This document shows positions 20,928 through 31,304 of a stretch of DNA of 50,481 nt, piece after piece (positions within the stretch are counted from its first letter, which is position 1; each line of letters begins with the position of its first letter). A model generated the notes under the pieces. That model was given only the letters and a program-made list of their open reading frames with translations, made no database searches and was not told where the DNA came from. The position numbers and the translations under genes were made by a program. Source of the DNA: an uncultured Pelagibacteraceae bacterium (lineage in GTDB: Bacteria; Pseudomonadota; Alphaproteobacteria; Pelagibacterales; Pelagibacteraceae); assembly GCA_902633585.1 (NCBI GenBank), contig CACPGZ010000005.1:1-50481 (forward strand), given 5' to 3'.

Positions 20928-21878
20928 ATGACTAAATTAAAAGGTTTATTATTGACCGAGGGAATGCATGGCATGATTAGCCAAGTTGAGGGGCTTGCTA
21001 AAGCTCTCAATCTTGAATTTATACACGAAAAAATTGAACTAAATAATTTTTGGAAAATGATTCCTCCAAAATTGACACCAGTAAAAGATTTTGTTTTCAA
21101 AAATGATATATCAAAAAAATTTAATGTAGTAATTTCATGTGGAAGAAAAAGTGTAGTTCCATCCATCTTTTTAAAAAAAAAATTTGGAAGTAAAATAATG
21201 AACATCCATATACAGGATCCAAAAGTATCATTAAATAATTTTGATTTTGTTATTGCGCCAGAGCATGATGGTCTTCAGGGTATAAATGTTCTAAAAACCA
21301 AAGGAGCAATTCATTATCTCACTGAAAAAGATCTAGAGGAAAATATTGATTATCTAAAACCTCAAGTTAAAAAAGAAAAAGTAATAGCTTTTATTGCCGG
21401 CGGCCCAAATAAGTATTATGATTTTAATGATAAAATAATTGATAAAATTTTTGCTAAAACTAAAAAAAATTTTATCAATCAAGGTTATCAGTTAATTTTT
21501 ATACCCTCAATGAGAACACCACAAAGAATTATTGATAAAGCCCAAAATTTTTTTGATGATAACCAGATTATAATTCAAAATATTGATAAGAAAGCTTATT
21601 TGTCATCACTTAAACTAGCTAATCATATCATTGTAACTTGTGACTCTACATCAATGATATCTGAAGCAGCCATGTCAGGAAGACCAATATATGTGGCTCA
21701 AATGCCAGCTATTAAAAAAAATATTCGCTTCAAAAAATTTTTTGAGCTTTTTAAATCCCTAGATATTATTAAAAACTTAGAGGACAGAGTGGAAGAATGG
21801 AATTATAAAAAACTTAATGAAACTCATAGAATATCCGGATATATAGAGAAACAATTTAAAGATTATGACTTTTCTTAA
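20928..21878 (+). CDS. Mitochondrial fission ELM1-family protein
   Basis: The 316-residue protein matches the ELM1 family (named after a plant mitochondrial fission factor and widespread in alphaproteobacteria), which appears to have a GT-B glycosyltransferase-like fold. Family segments visible are LTEGMHGMISQVEGLAKAL near the N-terminus, the middle HIQDPKVSLNNFDFVIAPEHDG, and the C-terminal VTCDSTSMISEAAMSGRPIYV, like a nucleotide-sugar site. The biochemical role in bacteria is unknown to me. It overlaps the next gene by 14 bases and is thus probably translated with it. Confidence 0.85.
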   Translation: MTKLKGLLLTEGMHGMISQVEGLAKALNLEFIHEKIELNNFWKMIPPKLTPVKDFVFKNDISKKFNVVISCGRKSVVPSIFLKKKFGSKIMNIHIQDPKVSLNNFDFVIAPEHDGLQGINVLKTKGAIHYLTEKDLEENIDYLKPQVKKEKVIAFIAGGPNKYYDFNDKIIDKIFAKTKKNFINQGYQLIFIPSMRTPQRIIDKAQNFFDDNQIIIQNIDKKAYLSSLKLANHIIVTCDSTSMISEAAMSGRPIYVAQMPAIKKNIRFKKFFELFKSLDIIKNLEDRVEEWNYKKLNETHRISGYIEKQFKDYDFS

Positions 21879-22527
21879 TTCTATATTGAAAAACTCAAAA
21901 AAGTATGAATTCCCATTTAATCACTGGGAATATAATAATGCTTTAAACGAAGACGCTATTAAAGAAATAGAAGGTGCGGATATTCCTGATGTAAGTAAAC
22001 ATAATCTTAATTATGATGGCACAAGAGCAATTGATGGCGGTGCCGCCGAATTTAGAGAAGGCATAGCTTCAGGTGGTAAGGCAATAAAATTTAGATGTTT
22101 TGTTACAAAAGAAAATGCCTCCCAATTTCCAAATTTAGTAAAATTTATTAATGAACTTCAATCTAAAGAGACATGCGAAACTATCTCCAAAATGATTAAT
22201 AAAGATTTATCCGGTTCTTATGTAAGACTTGAAGTTATATGTGATCGTGAAGGTTTTTGGCTAAAGCCACATTGTGACATTAAGGAAAAATTAATGTCAG
22301 GACTTATTTTTATAAATAATGCAAATGAATCAGAGGAATTAGGAACTGATTTTTATAATGAAAAATTAGAAAAAGTTAAAACAGTTCCCTACAAGCATAA
22401 TTATGGTTATTTATTCACAAGTGGTCCAAATACATGGCACGGTATGGAAAAGAAAAAAATTGTTAAAGAAAGAAGATGTATTCAAGTCAACTATGTTACA
22501 TTTGAAACTGATTGGAAAGTTGATTAA
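21865..22527 (+). CDS. 2-oxoglutarate/Fe(II) oxygenase-like protein
   Basis: The 220-residue protein looks like a double-stranded beta-helix Fe(II)/2-oxoglutarate dioxygenase. The iron triad can be placed at H136 and D138 ([10 protein letters not shown]) and H192 (NTWHGME), with R203 or R204 positioned to bind 2-oxoglutarate. The substrate is unknown. Related proteins in marine bacteria and phages often sit near glycan genes, which would agree with the GT-B-like partner upstream, but this is inference. It starts inside the ELM1-family gene and ends in a TTAA shared with the convergent carB stop. Confidence 0.72.
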   Translation: MTFLNSILKNSKKYEFPFNHWEYNNALNEDAIKEIEGADIPDVSKHNLNYDGTRAIDGGAAEFREGIASGGKAIKFRCFVTKENASQFPNLVKFINELQSKETCETISKMINKDLSGSYVRLEVICDREGFWLKPHCDIKEKLMSGLIFINNANESEELGTDFYNEKLEKVKTVPYKHNYGYLFTSGPNTWHGMEKKKIVKERRCIQVNYVTFETDWKVD

Positions 22528-25500
22528 ATATTTTGAAGAGACGTGACTTCTAATTTTTTAGTTTTAAGTGATTTAATACCCTCAATACATGCAAGTGCTG
22601 TTGACATATTCGTGCAGTAGGGCACTTTATTTTTAAGTGTTGCTCTTCTTAAAGCAATAGCATCGTTTAATCTGTGTTCTGTGTTGCCACCACCAGTATT
22701 AATTACTAAAGCTATTTTTTTGGAGTCAAGCACATCAACGATATGAGGTGATCCACTACTTACTTTATTAATAATTTTACAACTCATACCATGTTTTTGA
22801 ATATATTCAGCAGTTCCTTTTGTGCCACACAAACGGAACTTCAGTTTTAAAAGTTCTTTTGCAAGCCCTATTCCCTCATCTTTATGAGAGTCTTTTAATG
22901 ATAAAAAAGCTAGACCTCTTGTTGGTAACGAATTAGAAGATGCTATCTGGCTTTTTGCGTATGCCATTCCAAAATTTTTGTCAAATCCCATCACTTCTCC
23001 AGTTGATTTCATTTCTGGACCTAACAATAAATCACTATTAGGAAATTTATTAAACGGAAAAACAGCTTCTTTTACAGCAAACATTCCTTTAGATTTATTT
23101 TTTAAATTAAATTTTGAAAGTTTCTCACCGGCCATAACTCTCGAAGCTATCTTTGCCAATGGTATTCCTTTAGCTTTTGAGACAAAGGGAACAGTCCGAC
23201 TAGCTCTTGGGTTTACTTCAATAACAAAAATTTCATCTTTCTTTATTGCATATTGAACATTCATAAAACCTTTTACTTGAAGGGCTATAGCTAAATTTTT
23301 TGTTTGCTTTTCAATTTCTTTTATTAAAAAAGGTTTTATGGAAACAGGTGGTAAGCTGCAAGCAGAGTCGCCAGAATGAATTCCTGCTTCCTCAATATGT
23401 TGCATTATTCCAGCCACATGCACTTCTTTACCATCAGATATAGCATCAACATCAACCTCCATCGCATGATCAATAAATTTATCTATAAGAATTGGATTTT
23501 TTTCTGCAGCTTTAAAAGCTTCTTCCACAAAATTTTTAAGCTGACTTTTTTCATAAACAATTTCCATCGCTCTTCCTCCAAGAACATAAGAGGGTCTTAC
23601 CATTAAGGGTAAACCTATTTTTTCAGATATTTTAATTGCTTGTTTAAAATTTTTTGCAATTCCACTTTCAGCTTGATTCAAATTTAATTTTTCTAAAAGT
23701 TTTCTAAATCTATCTCTATCTTCTGCTAGATCTATAGATGAGTATTGAGTTCCTAAAATTGGAAGATTATTATCATGTAAAAATTTGGCTAATTTAATTG
23801 GAGTTTGACCACCAAATTGCGTAATGATACCGACTAAATTCCCTTTATCTTTCTCTCTCTTTATAATATTGAAAACATATTCTTTTTTTAAAGGCTCAAA
23901 ATATAATCTATCGCTGGTGTCATAATCTGTTGAAACAGTCTCAGGATTACAATTAACCATTATAGTCTCAAAACCAACAGCTTTTAAGGCAAAACTTGCT
24001 TGACAACAGCAATAATCAAATTCTATTCCTTGTCCTATTCTATTAGGCCCTCCACCTAATATTATAATTTTTTTCTTAACAGACGGGTCAGCTTCACACT
24101 CTGAATTTATTGAGAAATTTCTTTGATATGTTGAGTACATGTATGGCGTAAAGGATTTGAATTCTGCAGCACAAGTATCAACTTTTTTAAACACCGGCAA
24201 AATTTTAAGTGCAGTTCTTTTTTTTCTCACAATATCCTCAGATAAATTTGACAGCTCAGAAAGTTTTTTATCTGAAAATCCTATCGATTTTATTTGGTTA
24301 AAATCATCAAAATTTTTAGGTAATCCATTATTTTTGATTTTAATTTCATTTTCTATTATTTCTTTAACTTGGTTTAAGAACCATGGATCAATTTTTGATA
24401 AATTATAAATTCTTTTAAGCTTGATTTTTTTCCTCATTGCTTCAGCAACAAGTAAGATTTTATTTGGAATATTTTCTTTCAGTTTTTTTTCAATTTGTTT
24501 TTTATTTAGATTAAATATTCTGTCTAATCCTGAGAAACCAGTCTCAAGAGAAACCAATGCTTTTTGAAGAGACTCTTTAAAGTTTCTTCCAATTGCCATT
24601 GCTTCCCCTACTGATTTCATTGATGTTCCTAGAATTGCCGGAGAAGTTGAAAATTTTTCAAAAGTAAATCTTGGAATTTTGGTTACTACATAATCTATAC
24701 TTGGTTCAAATGATGCTGGAGTAACTTTGGTAATCTCATTTTTTAATTCATCCAACGTGTATCCAACTGCAAGTTTTGCAGCAACTTTGGCAATGGGAAA
24801 TCCAGTTGCTTTTGATGCAAGAGCTGATGACCTTGATACTCTAGGGTTCATCTCGATTACTACCATTCGCCCATTTTTAGGATTTATTGCAAACTGAACA
24901 TTTGAACCACCTGTCTCAACTCCAATTTTTCTCAAACACGCAATAGAAGCATTTCGCATTACTTGATATTCCTTGTCAGTTAATGTCAATGCAGGAGCAA
25001 CAGTAACCGAGTCTCCTGTATGTATTCCCATTGGATCTACATTTTCTATTGAACAAATAATTATACAATTATCTTTCTTATCCCTTACAACTTCCATTTC
25101 AAATTCTTTCCAACCTTCTAAACACTCTTCCACAAGAACTTGATTTACAGGAGACTCATGCAAACCATTTTTGACTATTTTTAAGTAGTCCTTTTTATTT
25201 TTTGCGATTCCTCCTCCTAAACCTCCGAGTGTAAAAGCTGGCCTGATTATTGCTGGTAAACCAATTTTTTTTAAAACTTTTGATGCTTGATTTATATTGT
25301 TAACGATTTCAGATTTTGGAAGATCTAAACCAATATCAATCATATTTCTTCTAAATTTTTTTCTATCTTCTGCGTTAGCAATAGCTTTTGAATTTGCACC
25401 AATTAATTCAATCTTATATTTTTTTAAAATTCCTTTTTTCTCAGCCTCCATCGCAAGGTTTAAAGCAGTCTGACCACCCATAGTTGGAAGAATTGCATCT

Positions 25501-25748
25501 GGTTTTTCTTTTTTGAGAATTTTTTCTAAAACTTTTATAGTAATAGGCTCAATGTAAGTTTTATCAGCAACATCCGGATCTGTCATAATTGTTGCTGGAT
25601 TTGAATTAATTAATACAACTTTATAACCTTCATCTTTCAATGCCTTACAAGCTTGGGTTCCTGAATAATCAAATTCACAAGCTTGACCAATAATAATTGG
25701 TCCAGCACCCACAACTAAAATTTTTTTAAGATCTTTTCTTTTTGACAT
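22524..25748 (-). CDS. carB: Carbamoyl-phosphate synthase large subunit
   Basis: CarB makes carbamoyl phosphate from bicarbonate, ATP and ammonia delivered by CarA, feeding arginine and pyrimidine synthesis. The 1074-residue protein has the duplicated layout: an N-terminal ATP-grasp half (starts [20 protein letters not shown]), an oligomerisation region (about 400-550), the second ATP-grasp half ([19 protein letters not shown] near 565-585) and a C-terminal MGS-like allosteric domain (about 935-1074). It is full length. Its start lies 23 bases inside carA. Confidence 0.98.
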   Translation of the reverse strand: MSKRKDLKKILVVGAGPIIIGQACEFDYSGTQACKALKDEGYKVVLINSNPATIMTDPDVADKTYIEPITIKVLEKILKKEKPDAILPTMGGQTALNLAMEAEKKGILKKYKIELIGANSKAIANAEDRKKFRRNMIDIGLDLPKSEIVNNINQASKVLKKIGLPAIIRPAFTLGGLGGGIAKNKKDYLKIVKNGLHESPVNQVLVEECLEGWKEFEMEVVRDKKDNCIIICSIENVDPMGIHTGDSVTVAPALTLTDKEYQVMRNASIACLRKIGVETGGSNVQFAINPKNGRMVVIEMNPRVSRSSALASKATGFPIAKVAAKLAVGYTLDELKNEITKVTPASFEPSIDYVVTKIPRFTFEKFSTSPAILGTSMKSVGEAMAIGRNFKESLQKALVSLETGFSGLDRIFNLNKKQIEKKLKENIPNKILLVAEAMRKKIKLKRIYNLSKIDPWFLNQVKEIIENEIKIKNNGLPKNFDDFNQIKSIGFSDKKLSELSNLSEDIVRKKRTALKILPVFKKVDTCAAEFKSFTPYMYSTYQRNFSINSECEADPSVKKKIIILGGGPNRIGQGIEFDYCCCQASFALKAVGFETIMVNCNPETVSTDYDTSDRLYFEPLKKEYVFNIIKREKDKGNLVGIITQFGGQTPIKLAKFLHDNNLPILGTQYSSIDLAEDRDRFRKLLEKLNLNQAESGIAKNFKQAIKISEKIGLPLMVRPSYVLGGRAMEIVYEKSQLKNFVEEAFKAAEKNPILIDKFIDHAMEVDVDAISDGKEVHVAGIMQHIEEAGIHSGDSACSLPPVSIKPFLIKEIEKQTKNLAIALQVKGFMNVQYAIKKDEIFVIEVNPRASRTVPFVSKAKGIPLAKIASRVMAGEKLSKFNLKNKSKGMFAVKEAVFPFNKFPNSDLLLGPEMKSTGEVMGFDKNFGMAYAKSQIASSNSLPTRGLAFLSLKDSHKDEGIGLAKELLKLKFRLCGTKGTAEYIQKHGMSCKIINKVSSGSPHIVDVLDSKKIALVINTGGGNTEHRLNDAIALRRATLKNKVPYCTNMSTALACIEGIKSLKTKKLEVTSLQNI

Positions 25749-26919
25749 TTTTTTTCATGTTGTTAATAAATTCCTGGAATAAATAGACGCTATCTTGTGG
25801 TCCTGGGTTTGATTCTGGGTGATATTGAACTGAGAATACAGGATTATTCTTTAATCTTATTCCTTCGATACTATTATCGAACAATGATTTATGAGTAATC
25901 TGAATATTTTTTGGTAAGTTTTCTCTTACAACTTCAAAACCATGATTTTGGCTAGTGATTTCCACATTTTCACTAATTAAATTTTTAACTGGATGATTTG
26001 CTCCTCTATGACCCAATTTCATTTTTTTTGTTTTACCACCCAATGCAAGTGCAAGTATCTGATGACCAAGGCATATACCAAATAATGGTATTTTTTTTTT
26101 AATAAGATTTTGAATTATCTGAATTGCGTATTTTCCTGTTGCAGCTGGATCTCCAGGTCCATTAGATAAAAAGACACCATTAGGTTTAAGAGATAAAATT
26201 TTTTCTGCAGATGTTTTACAAGAAACTACAGTAACTTTACATTTAAAATCAGAAAAATATCTTAAAATATTTTTTTTTATTCCATAATCTATGGCCACTA
26301 CATGAAATGAATTTTGATTATTTTTTCTATAGCCATGTTCTTTTCTCCAAGTTTTAAGTCCTTTCCAAATATAATTTTTTTGTGTGGTAACTTTTTCTGC
26401 TAGATCTAAATTTTTTAGCCCACTCCATTTAATTGTAGAATTAATAAGTTTGTTAATATGAAATTTACTTTTATTTGAGCAAGCAATGGTTCCTTTTGGA
26501 GCACCTTTATCTCTTATAAAATTCGTTAAGCTTCTTGTATCAAGTCCAGTAATTCCAACTATCTTATTTTTTTTTAACCAAGCATCTAAATGTTGAAAAG
26601 ATCTATAATTTGATGGTGATGTTATCTCAGAATTAAAAATAACTCCTTTAGCCCATATTTTATCAGACTCAAAATCTTCTTTATTTGTCCCTACATTTCC
26701 AATGTGAGGGAAGGTAAAGTTTATTATTTGTCCAGCATAAGATGGATCTGATATTATTTCTTGGTATCCCGTAAATGAGGTATTAAAGCAAACCTCACCA
26801 GTTGCTTCTCCCTGGTATCCAATCCCAATTCCTTTGAAAACCTTTTTGTTTTCTAAAACTAAGATACCTGTATTTTTTTGAGAATTTTTTAAGTGAGCTT
26901 TTTTTATTTTTTTGATCAA
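25726..26919 (-). CDS. carA: Carbamoyl-phosphate synthase small (glutaminase) subunit
   Basis: CarA is the class I glutamine amidotransferase subunit that supplies ammonia to CarB. The 397-residue protein has the N-terminal CPSase domain ([21 protein letters not shown], in part 35-54) and the C-terminal amidotransferase with nucleophile C283 in GICLGHQ and the catalytic pair H367/E369 in QYHPES. The start must be TTG at 26919: the nearest upstream ATG (26930) is out of frame and stops at once. It heads the carAB pair and faces yqeY across 124 bases. Confidence 0.96.
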   Translation of the reverse strand: MIKKIKKAHLKNSQKNTGILVLENKKVFKGIGIGYQGEATGEVCFNTSFTGYQEIISDPSYAGQIINFTFPHIGNVGTNKEDFESDKIWAKGVIFNSEITSPSNYRSFQHLDAWLKKNKIVGITGLDTRSLTNFIRDKGAPKGTIACSNKSKFHINKLINSTIKWSGLKNLDLAEKVTTQKNYIWKGLKTWRKEHGYRKNNQNSFHVVAIDYGIKKNILRYFSDFKCKVTVVSCKTSAEKILSLKPNGVFLSNGPGDPAATGKYAIQIIQNLIKKKIPLFGICLGHQILALALGGKTKKMKLGHRGANHPVKNLISENVEITSQNHGFEVVRENLPKNIQITHKSLFDNSIEGIRLKNNPVFSVQYHPESNPGPQDSVYLFQEFINNMKKNVKKKRS

Positions 26920-27043
26920 TTACAACTCATAAGTTAAAGGTTAATACAATAATTGATTTATTATCGCAACAGAGATGTATTATAAAATTGTAAAAAAACA
27001 ATTTTTCTTTTGAAGAATTTTTTCTTTAAAGTAGATTAAAATT
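26920..27043. promoter_or_regulatory. Divergent carA / yqeY-dnaG-rpoD promoter region
   Basis: This is one of the longer non-coding gaps in the window. On the - strand a perfect TATAAT (26984-26979) could serve carA, giving a leader of about 50 bases, but no good -35 is present. On the + strand TTGAAG (27010-27015) and TAGATT (27032-27037, 16-base spacer) could serve yqeY. I saw no riboswitch-like or attenuator structure for carAB. Confidence 0.35.
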
Positions 27044-27505
27044 ATGTCGTTAAAAGAAACAATTGAAACAGAATATAAAAATGCTTTAAAATCTAAAGAT
27101 AAAATTAAAATCTCAACTTATAGGTTAATTTTATCATCAATTAAGGATCTAGATATCTTAAACAGGTCTGGCCCTAACAAAAAAGAAACAGACGATGAAG
27201 ATATAAAAAAATTATTAAAAAAGATGATGAAGCAAAGAACCGAATCAATCGATATTTATAAAAAAAATGATCGCTCTGATCTTCTAGAAATTGAGCAAAA
27301 CGAATTTAATATTCTATCAAGTTTTCTACCTAAACAGCTGAATGACGAAGATACTAAAAAGATATGTGAGGAAACTATTTCTAAATTAGGTGCAAGCTCT
27401 ATTAAAGACATGGGAAAAGTAATGGGTGAATTAAAAAAAACGCATGCAGATGAAATTGATTTTTCAAAAGCAGGTGTCTTGTTAAAAAAATTGTTAAATA
27501 AATGA
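27044..27505 (+). CDS. yqeY: GatB/YqeY domain protein
   Basis: The 153-residue protein belongs to the GatB/YqeY family, related to the tRNA-binding tail domain of the GatB amidotransferase subunit. Its function as a free protein is not established. Family features are an N-terminal helical region with R-x-I-L-S-x-I-K (YRLILSSIKDLDI), the ILSSFLPKQLNDED segment and a C-terminal DMGKVMGELKK. It overlaps dnaG as ATGA. yqeY upstream of dnaG and rpoD is a conserved order in many bacteria. Confidence 0.93.
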   Translation: MSLKETIETEYKNALKSKDKIKISTYRLILSSIKDLDILNRSGPNKKETDDEDIKKLLKKMMKQRTESIDIYKKNDRSDLLEIEQNEFNILSSFLPKQLNDEDTKKICEETISKLGASSIKDMGKVMGELKKTHADEIDFSKAGVLLKKLLNK

Positions 27506-29280
27506 TGAAATATCCAAAAGAATATCTAGATGAAATTAAAACTCGTCTTAAAGTTTCTAGCGTTGTTTCAAAAGTTGTAGCTTTAAAAAAAAGAGGAAAG
27601 GAGTTTGTTGGACTATCACCGTTTAAAAATGAGAAGACCCCTTCCTTTACAGTTAATGATGAAAAAGAATTTTATCATTGCTTCGCAACTTCAGAGCATG
27701 GAAATATTTTTGATTTTGTAATGAAAACTCAAAACCTAAGGTTTGGAGAAGCAGTAAAATATCTTGCTAATATTGCAGGAATGCAACCATATCTATTTAC
27801 AAAACAAGATGAAGAGAGAGAAAAAAATTGGAAAGAGTATTTATCAATTTATAGCAAATATGTTGATTATTATCATGATCAGCTATTAAAAAATGAAAAA
27901 CTCTCAAACGCTAGAGATTATTTGAAGAATAGATCATTAGGAAAAAATGAAGTTAAAAAATTTAAAATTGGTTTTGTTGAAAAAAATCCAAGTTTTTTTG
28001 ATGAACTTAAAAAGGAATTTAGTGAAGAAACTTTATTAGATAGTGGTTTATTTTTTTTTGACGAAAAGAAAAAAAAATGTGTAGAGAGATTTAAAGGAAG
28101 ATTGATATTTCCGATAAACAATATTTCAGGACAACCAATTGCTTTGGGCGGTAGAATAATTGAAAATTTAGATTATTTAGCAAAATATATTAATTCACCA
28201 GAGACAAACTTTTTTAAAAAGGGTTCAAACCTTTATAACCTAGACTTAGCAAGAAAATTATCTAATAAGTTAGATCATATTTTTTTAGTTGAAGGTTATA
28301 TGGATGTAGTTGCTTTAAGTAAAAATGGACTTGAAAACGTTGTTGCAAATCTTGGCACTTCTTTAACTGATAAACAAATTTTAACATTGAATCAGTTCTT
28401 TGATGACATTATCATCTGTTTCGATGGAGATGAAAGTGGCTATAAAGCTGCTTTAAGAGCAGCAGAAAATTCAATAAAAGAGTTGAAACCTGAAAAACAA
28501 ATATCTTTTTTATTTTTACAAGACAAAGAAGACCCTGATAGTTTTGTAAATAAGAATGGTAAAAACTATTTTTTAGATTTTACAAAACAGAACAAATTAC
28601 CAATTCATCAATTTATTTTCAGCCATTATAAAAAACAAACAGAAAATAATCCTTCTTCCATGGCAATATTTGAGAAAAAACTAAGATCAATTGCAAATAC
28701 AATTAAAGATAATTTTATTAAAAAATATGTTCTTGAATTTTTTTTAGAGAAAATTGCAGAATTAACACCATACTCTAATCAAAATAAAAATAAATTTTTT
28801 GTAAGAAAAACAAAATCACTTGAGTCAACAAAAAAAATTTTTAATGAAAGCCAAGCTATTACTGGAGTAGAATTAAAAGAGTTTTCCTTGCTATATTTGC
28901 TCTTAAATAATTTATCTCTTTTTCAGTCTAATATTCATTTAGTAGAAAATATCAAATTATTCACAGAAATTAATAAGCAAATATTCAATTTGGTAATTGA
29001 TAAATTAAAATCAAATGAAACTATTGATGTTGAAAAACTTAATTTTGATAAACAATTGCTAGATAAGATAAACAAGTTTGCGCCAATTAAACATATTTTA
29101 AAAAATAAACCTAAAAATGATAATCAAGTAATAGAGCTACTGGATGATATTTCAAAAGATTTATTTAGTCATGATTTAGAATTAAGAATCCAAGAGTTAG
29201 AGTCGAAGTTTTCAAAAGATTTAAGCGAGAAGACATTTAATGAGCTAAAAGAGCTTAAAAATGAGAGAAAAACTAACTAA
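27502..29280 (+). CDS. dnaG: DNA primase (zinc-ligand residues degenerate)
   Basis: DnaG makes RNA primers at the replication fork. The 592-residue protein has the N-terminal template-binding domain, the TOPRIM catalytic core (FLVEGYMDVVAL, then FDGDESGYKAALRAA), and a C-terminal helicase-binding region. In the N-terminal domain the expected CxxH...CxxC zinc ligands read SPFK (39-42) and CFAT (60-63): three of four ligands are replaced, while the surrounding NEKTPSF and YHCF remain. I recall similar loss in other alphaproteobacterial primases. The frame is intact, so this is a family variant, not a pseudogene. Confidence 0.95.
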   Translation: MMKYPKEYLDEIKTRLKVSSVVSKVVALKKRGKEFVGLSPFKNEKTPSFTVNDEKEFYHCFATSEHGNIFDFVMKTQNLRFGEAVKYLANIAGMQPYLFTKQDEEREKNWKEYLSIYSKYVDYYHDQLLKNEKLSNARDYLKNRSLGKNEVKKFKIGFVEKNPSFFDELKKEFSEETLLDSGLFFFDEKKKKCVERFKGRLIFPINNISGQPIALGGRIIENLDYLAKYINSPETNFFKKGSNLYNLDLARKLSNKLDHIFLVEGYMDVVALSKNGLENVVANLGTSLTDKQILTLNQFFDDIIICFDGDESGYKAALRAAENSIKELKPEKQISFLFLQDKEDPDSFVNKNGKNYFLDFTKQNKLPIHQFIFSHYKKQTENNPSSMAIFEKKLRSIANTIKDNFIKKYVLEFFLEKIAELTPYSNQNKNKFFVRKTKSLESTKKIFNESQAITGVELKEFSLLYLLLNNLSLFQSNIHLVENIKLFTEINKQIFNLVIDKLKSNETIDVEKLNFDKQLLDKINKFAPIKHILKNKPKNDNQVIELLDDISKDLFSHDLELRIQELESKFSKDLSEKTFNELKELKNERKTN

Positions 29281-29287
29281 TCTGAAC

Positions 29288-29314
29288 AAATTAGCAATGG
29301 ATTTTTGCTAATTT
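29288..29314 (+). terminator. Perfect 10-bp hairpin between dnaG and rpoD
   Basis: AAATTAGCAA (29288-29297) and TTGCTAATTT (29305-29314) form a perfect 10-bp stem with a 7-base loop, 7 bases after the dnaG stop. The stem is AT-rich and the following sequence is only loosely T-rich, so it may be a weak terminator, an RNA-processing or stability element, or part of the rpoD promoter region. I cannot decide which. Confidence 0.4.
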
Positions 29315-29347
29315 GATATTATATAAGTTCTTCTAACTTAAAGTACT

Positions 29348-31174
29348 GTGGAAAGAATTATTACTAAATCATTTGCTAGATTAATGGGTCGAGGGACTCA
29401 TAGAGGTTTCATTACTTATGAGGAATTAAGCAAATCTCTTGGTAAAAGGAATTTATCAGATGAAAATTTATCACAAGCTTTTATTCATATTTTAGATGAG
29501 GGAATAGTATTAGTTGAAAAGAAATCTGACTTTAAGGTTCTAAGGAAAAAAGAAAATTCTTCAAAAGAAGAGGGCAAAACAATCGAAAAGAGTGATGACC
29601 CAATTAGAATGTATTTAAGAGAAATGGGTGGTGTTGAATTACTTTCTAGAGAAGGTGAAATTGCAATTGCGAAAAGAATTGAGGCAGGAAAAGATGTGAT
29701 GTTAATTGCTTTATCTCAAAGTCCTATTACTGCACTACAATTATTTGAATGGGATGAAAAACTACAAAAAGATGAAATATTAGTGAGAGAAATTATTGAT
29801 ATTGATACTAACTACATGGAAGATGAGAATACAGGCCCAAGTGCTAAGCAGAAGAACGCTGGAGAAGACGAAAAAGAGGAAAACTCAAATGATGAGGGTG
29901 ATGATGATTTCAATCCAACACTTGCTGCAATGGAGTCTGAAATTAAACCAAAAGTGTTACAAACAGTGCATATACTCACAAAAGAATATCGTAAGCTTAT
30001 AAAATACCAAAAAGAGAAATTAGATTGTGTTCTTAATTCACAGACTTTTTCTCCGTCAAAGGAAAAGGGATATACAAAAATTGTCAATGATATTTTAGAA
30101 AATATCAAATCTTTACAATTATCCCCATCAGTATTAGAGGAACTTGTTCAAAAACATTATGTTGAAAACAAAAAAATTATCTCATTAGAGGGAAATCTTT
30201 TAAGACTTGCAATGGACCAAAAAATACCACGAAATGAATTTATTAAGTTTTATATAGGCAATGAAATTAACCCCAATCTAAAAAAGTTTTTAGATACAAA
30301 TACTTTATGGAAACATTTTTTTACTAAAAATAAAGAAGAATTTAAAAATATTAGAGAAAGATTGATTGAAATTAGTCATAAACTTGGAATGTCGGTTACT
30401 GACTTTAAAAAGTTAGTAAGCAGAGTTCAAAAGGGTGAGAAAGAATCAAGAATTGCTAAAAAGGAAATGGTAGAAGCAAATTTAAGGTTAGTTATTTCAA
30501 TTGCCAAAAAATATACCAACAGGGGTCTTCAATTTTTAGATTTAATTCAAGAGGGAAATATTGGATTGATGAAAGCGGTCGACAAGTTTGAATATCGAAG
30601 AGGTTATAAATTTTCAACTTATGCAACATGGTGGATTAGACAAGCAATCACCAGATCAATCGCCGATCAAGCAAGAACAATTAGAATTCCAGTACACATG
30701 ATCGAAACGATCAATAAAATTGTAAGAACACAGAGATTAATCCTTAGTGAGTTTGGCAGAGAAGCTACTCCTGAGGAGTTAGCAAAAAAGCTTCGTATGC
30801 CTTTAGACAAGGTGAGAAAAGTCCTTAAAATATCAAAAGAACCAGTCTCATTAGAAAAACCAGTGGGAGATGAGGAAGATAGTAGCCTAGGCGACTTTAT
30901 TGAAGATACAAAAGCATTAGCTCCATTAGAACAGGCAATTAAATCAAATTTAGGAGAAGCTACAACAAAAATACTATCTACATTAACACCAAGAGAAGAA
31001 AGAGTCTTAAGAATGAGATTTGGAGTTGGAATGAATACCGACCATACTTTAGAAGAGGTTGGATTACAATTCTCAGTGACTAGAGAAAGAATTCGACAGA
31101 TTGAGGCAAAAGCTCTAAGAAAACTAAAGCATCCAAGTAGATCAAAACAACTTAAAAGTTTCTTAGAAAGTTAA
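29348..31174 (+). CDS. rpoD: RNA polymerase primary sigma factor (sigma-70)
   Basis: This is the housekeeping sigma factor. The 608-residue protein has a short region 1.1 (about 1-60), region 1.2 ([21 protein letters not shown]), a non-conserved acidic segment (about 155-195), region 2 ([14 protein letters not shown]... [14 protein letters not shown]), region 3 and region 4 with the -35-binding helix-turn-helix ([19 protein letters not shown]). The start is GTG. It follows dnaG by 67 bases, the classic macromolecular-synthesis arrangement without rpsU. tRNA-Val begins only three bases after its stop. Confidence 0.98.
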   Translation: MERIITKSFARLMGRGTHRGFITYEELSKSLGKRNLSDENLSQAFIHILDEGIVLVEKKSDFKVLRKKENSSKEEGKTIEKSDDPIRMYLREMGGVELLSREGEIAIAKRIEAGKDVMLIALSQSPITALQLFEWDEKLQKDEILVREIIDIDTNYMEDENTGPSAKQKNAGEDEKEENSNDEGDDDFNPTLAAMESEIKPKVLQTVHILTKEYRKLIKYQKEKLDCVLNSQTFSPSKEKGYTKIVNDILENIKSLQLSPSVLEELVQKHYVENKKIISLEGNLLRLAMDQKIPRNEFIKFYIGNEINPNLKKFLDTNTLWKHFFTKNKEEFKNIRERLIEISHKLGMSVTDFKKLVSRVQKGEKESRIAKKEMVEANLRLVISIAKKYTNRGLQFLDLIQEGNIGLMKAVDKFEYRRGYKFSTYATWWIRQAITRSIADQARTIRIPVHMIETINKIVRTQRLILSEFGREATPEELAKKLRMPLDKVRKVLKISKEPVSLEKPVGDEEDSSLGDFIEDTKALAPLEQAIKSNLGEATTKILSTLTPREERVLRMRFGVGMNTDHTLEEVGLQFSVTRERIRQIEAKALRKLKHPSRSKQLKSFLES

Positions 31175-31177
31175 TTT

Positions 31178-31252
31178 GGGCCGTTAGCTCAATAGTAGAG
31201 TACTGCATTGACATTGCAGGGGTAGTTGGAGCGTAACCAACACGGCCCACCA
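31178..31252 (+). tRNA. tRNA-Val(GAC) with atypical D- and T-loops
   Basis: All four stems form: acceptor GGGCCGT (31178-31184) with ACGGCCC (31242-31248); D stem GCTC/GAGT; anticodon stem CTGCA (31203-31207) with TGCAG (31215-31219), loop TTGACAT giving anticodon GAC; T stem GTTGG (31225-31229) with CCAAC (31237-31241). CCA is encoded (31250-31252). Unusually, the T-loop reads AGCGTAA rather than TTCRANY and the D-loop reads AATAGTA with AG where GG is expected. Spaced three bases from rpoD, it is probably processed from the rpoD transcript. Confidence 0.9.
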
Positions 31253-31261
31253 TGAAATTCT

Positions 31262-31291
31262 TTGTTTAATAATTTTTGAAATTGATATAAA
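31262..31291 (+). promoter_or_regulatory. Candidate promoter for the CAT-anticodon tRNA
   Basis: TTGTTT (31262-31267) and TATAAA (31286-31291) are spaced by 18 bases and would start transcription about 6-8 bases before the tRNA at 31305. The -35 is weak; read-through from rpoD and tRNA-Val is an alternative. Confidence 0.35.
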
Positions 31292-31304
31292 TTATTTATA
31301 AACA

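Noticed and set aside
26920..27000. Pyrimidine- or arginine-responsive attenuator upstream of carA
   Set aside because: The region has no leader peptide, no stable GC stem and no known riboswitch core; only short A/T symmetry such as TTGT/ACAA is present.
27502..29280. dnaG as a decaying gene because of missing zinc ligands
   Set aside because: The frame is full length, the TOPRIM catalytic motifs are intact, and the rest of the N-terminal domain is conserved.
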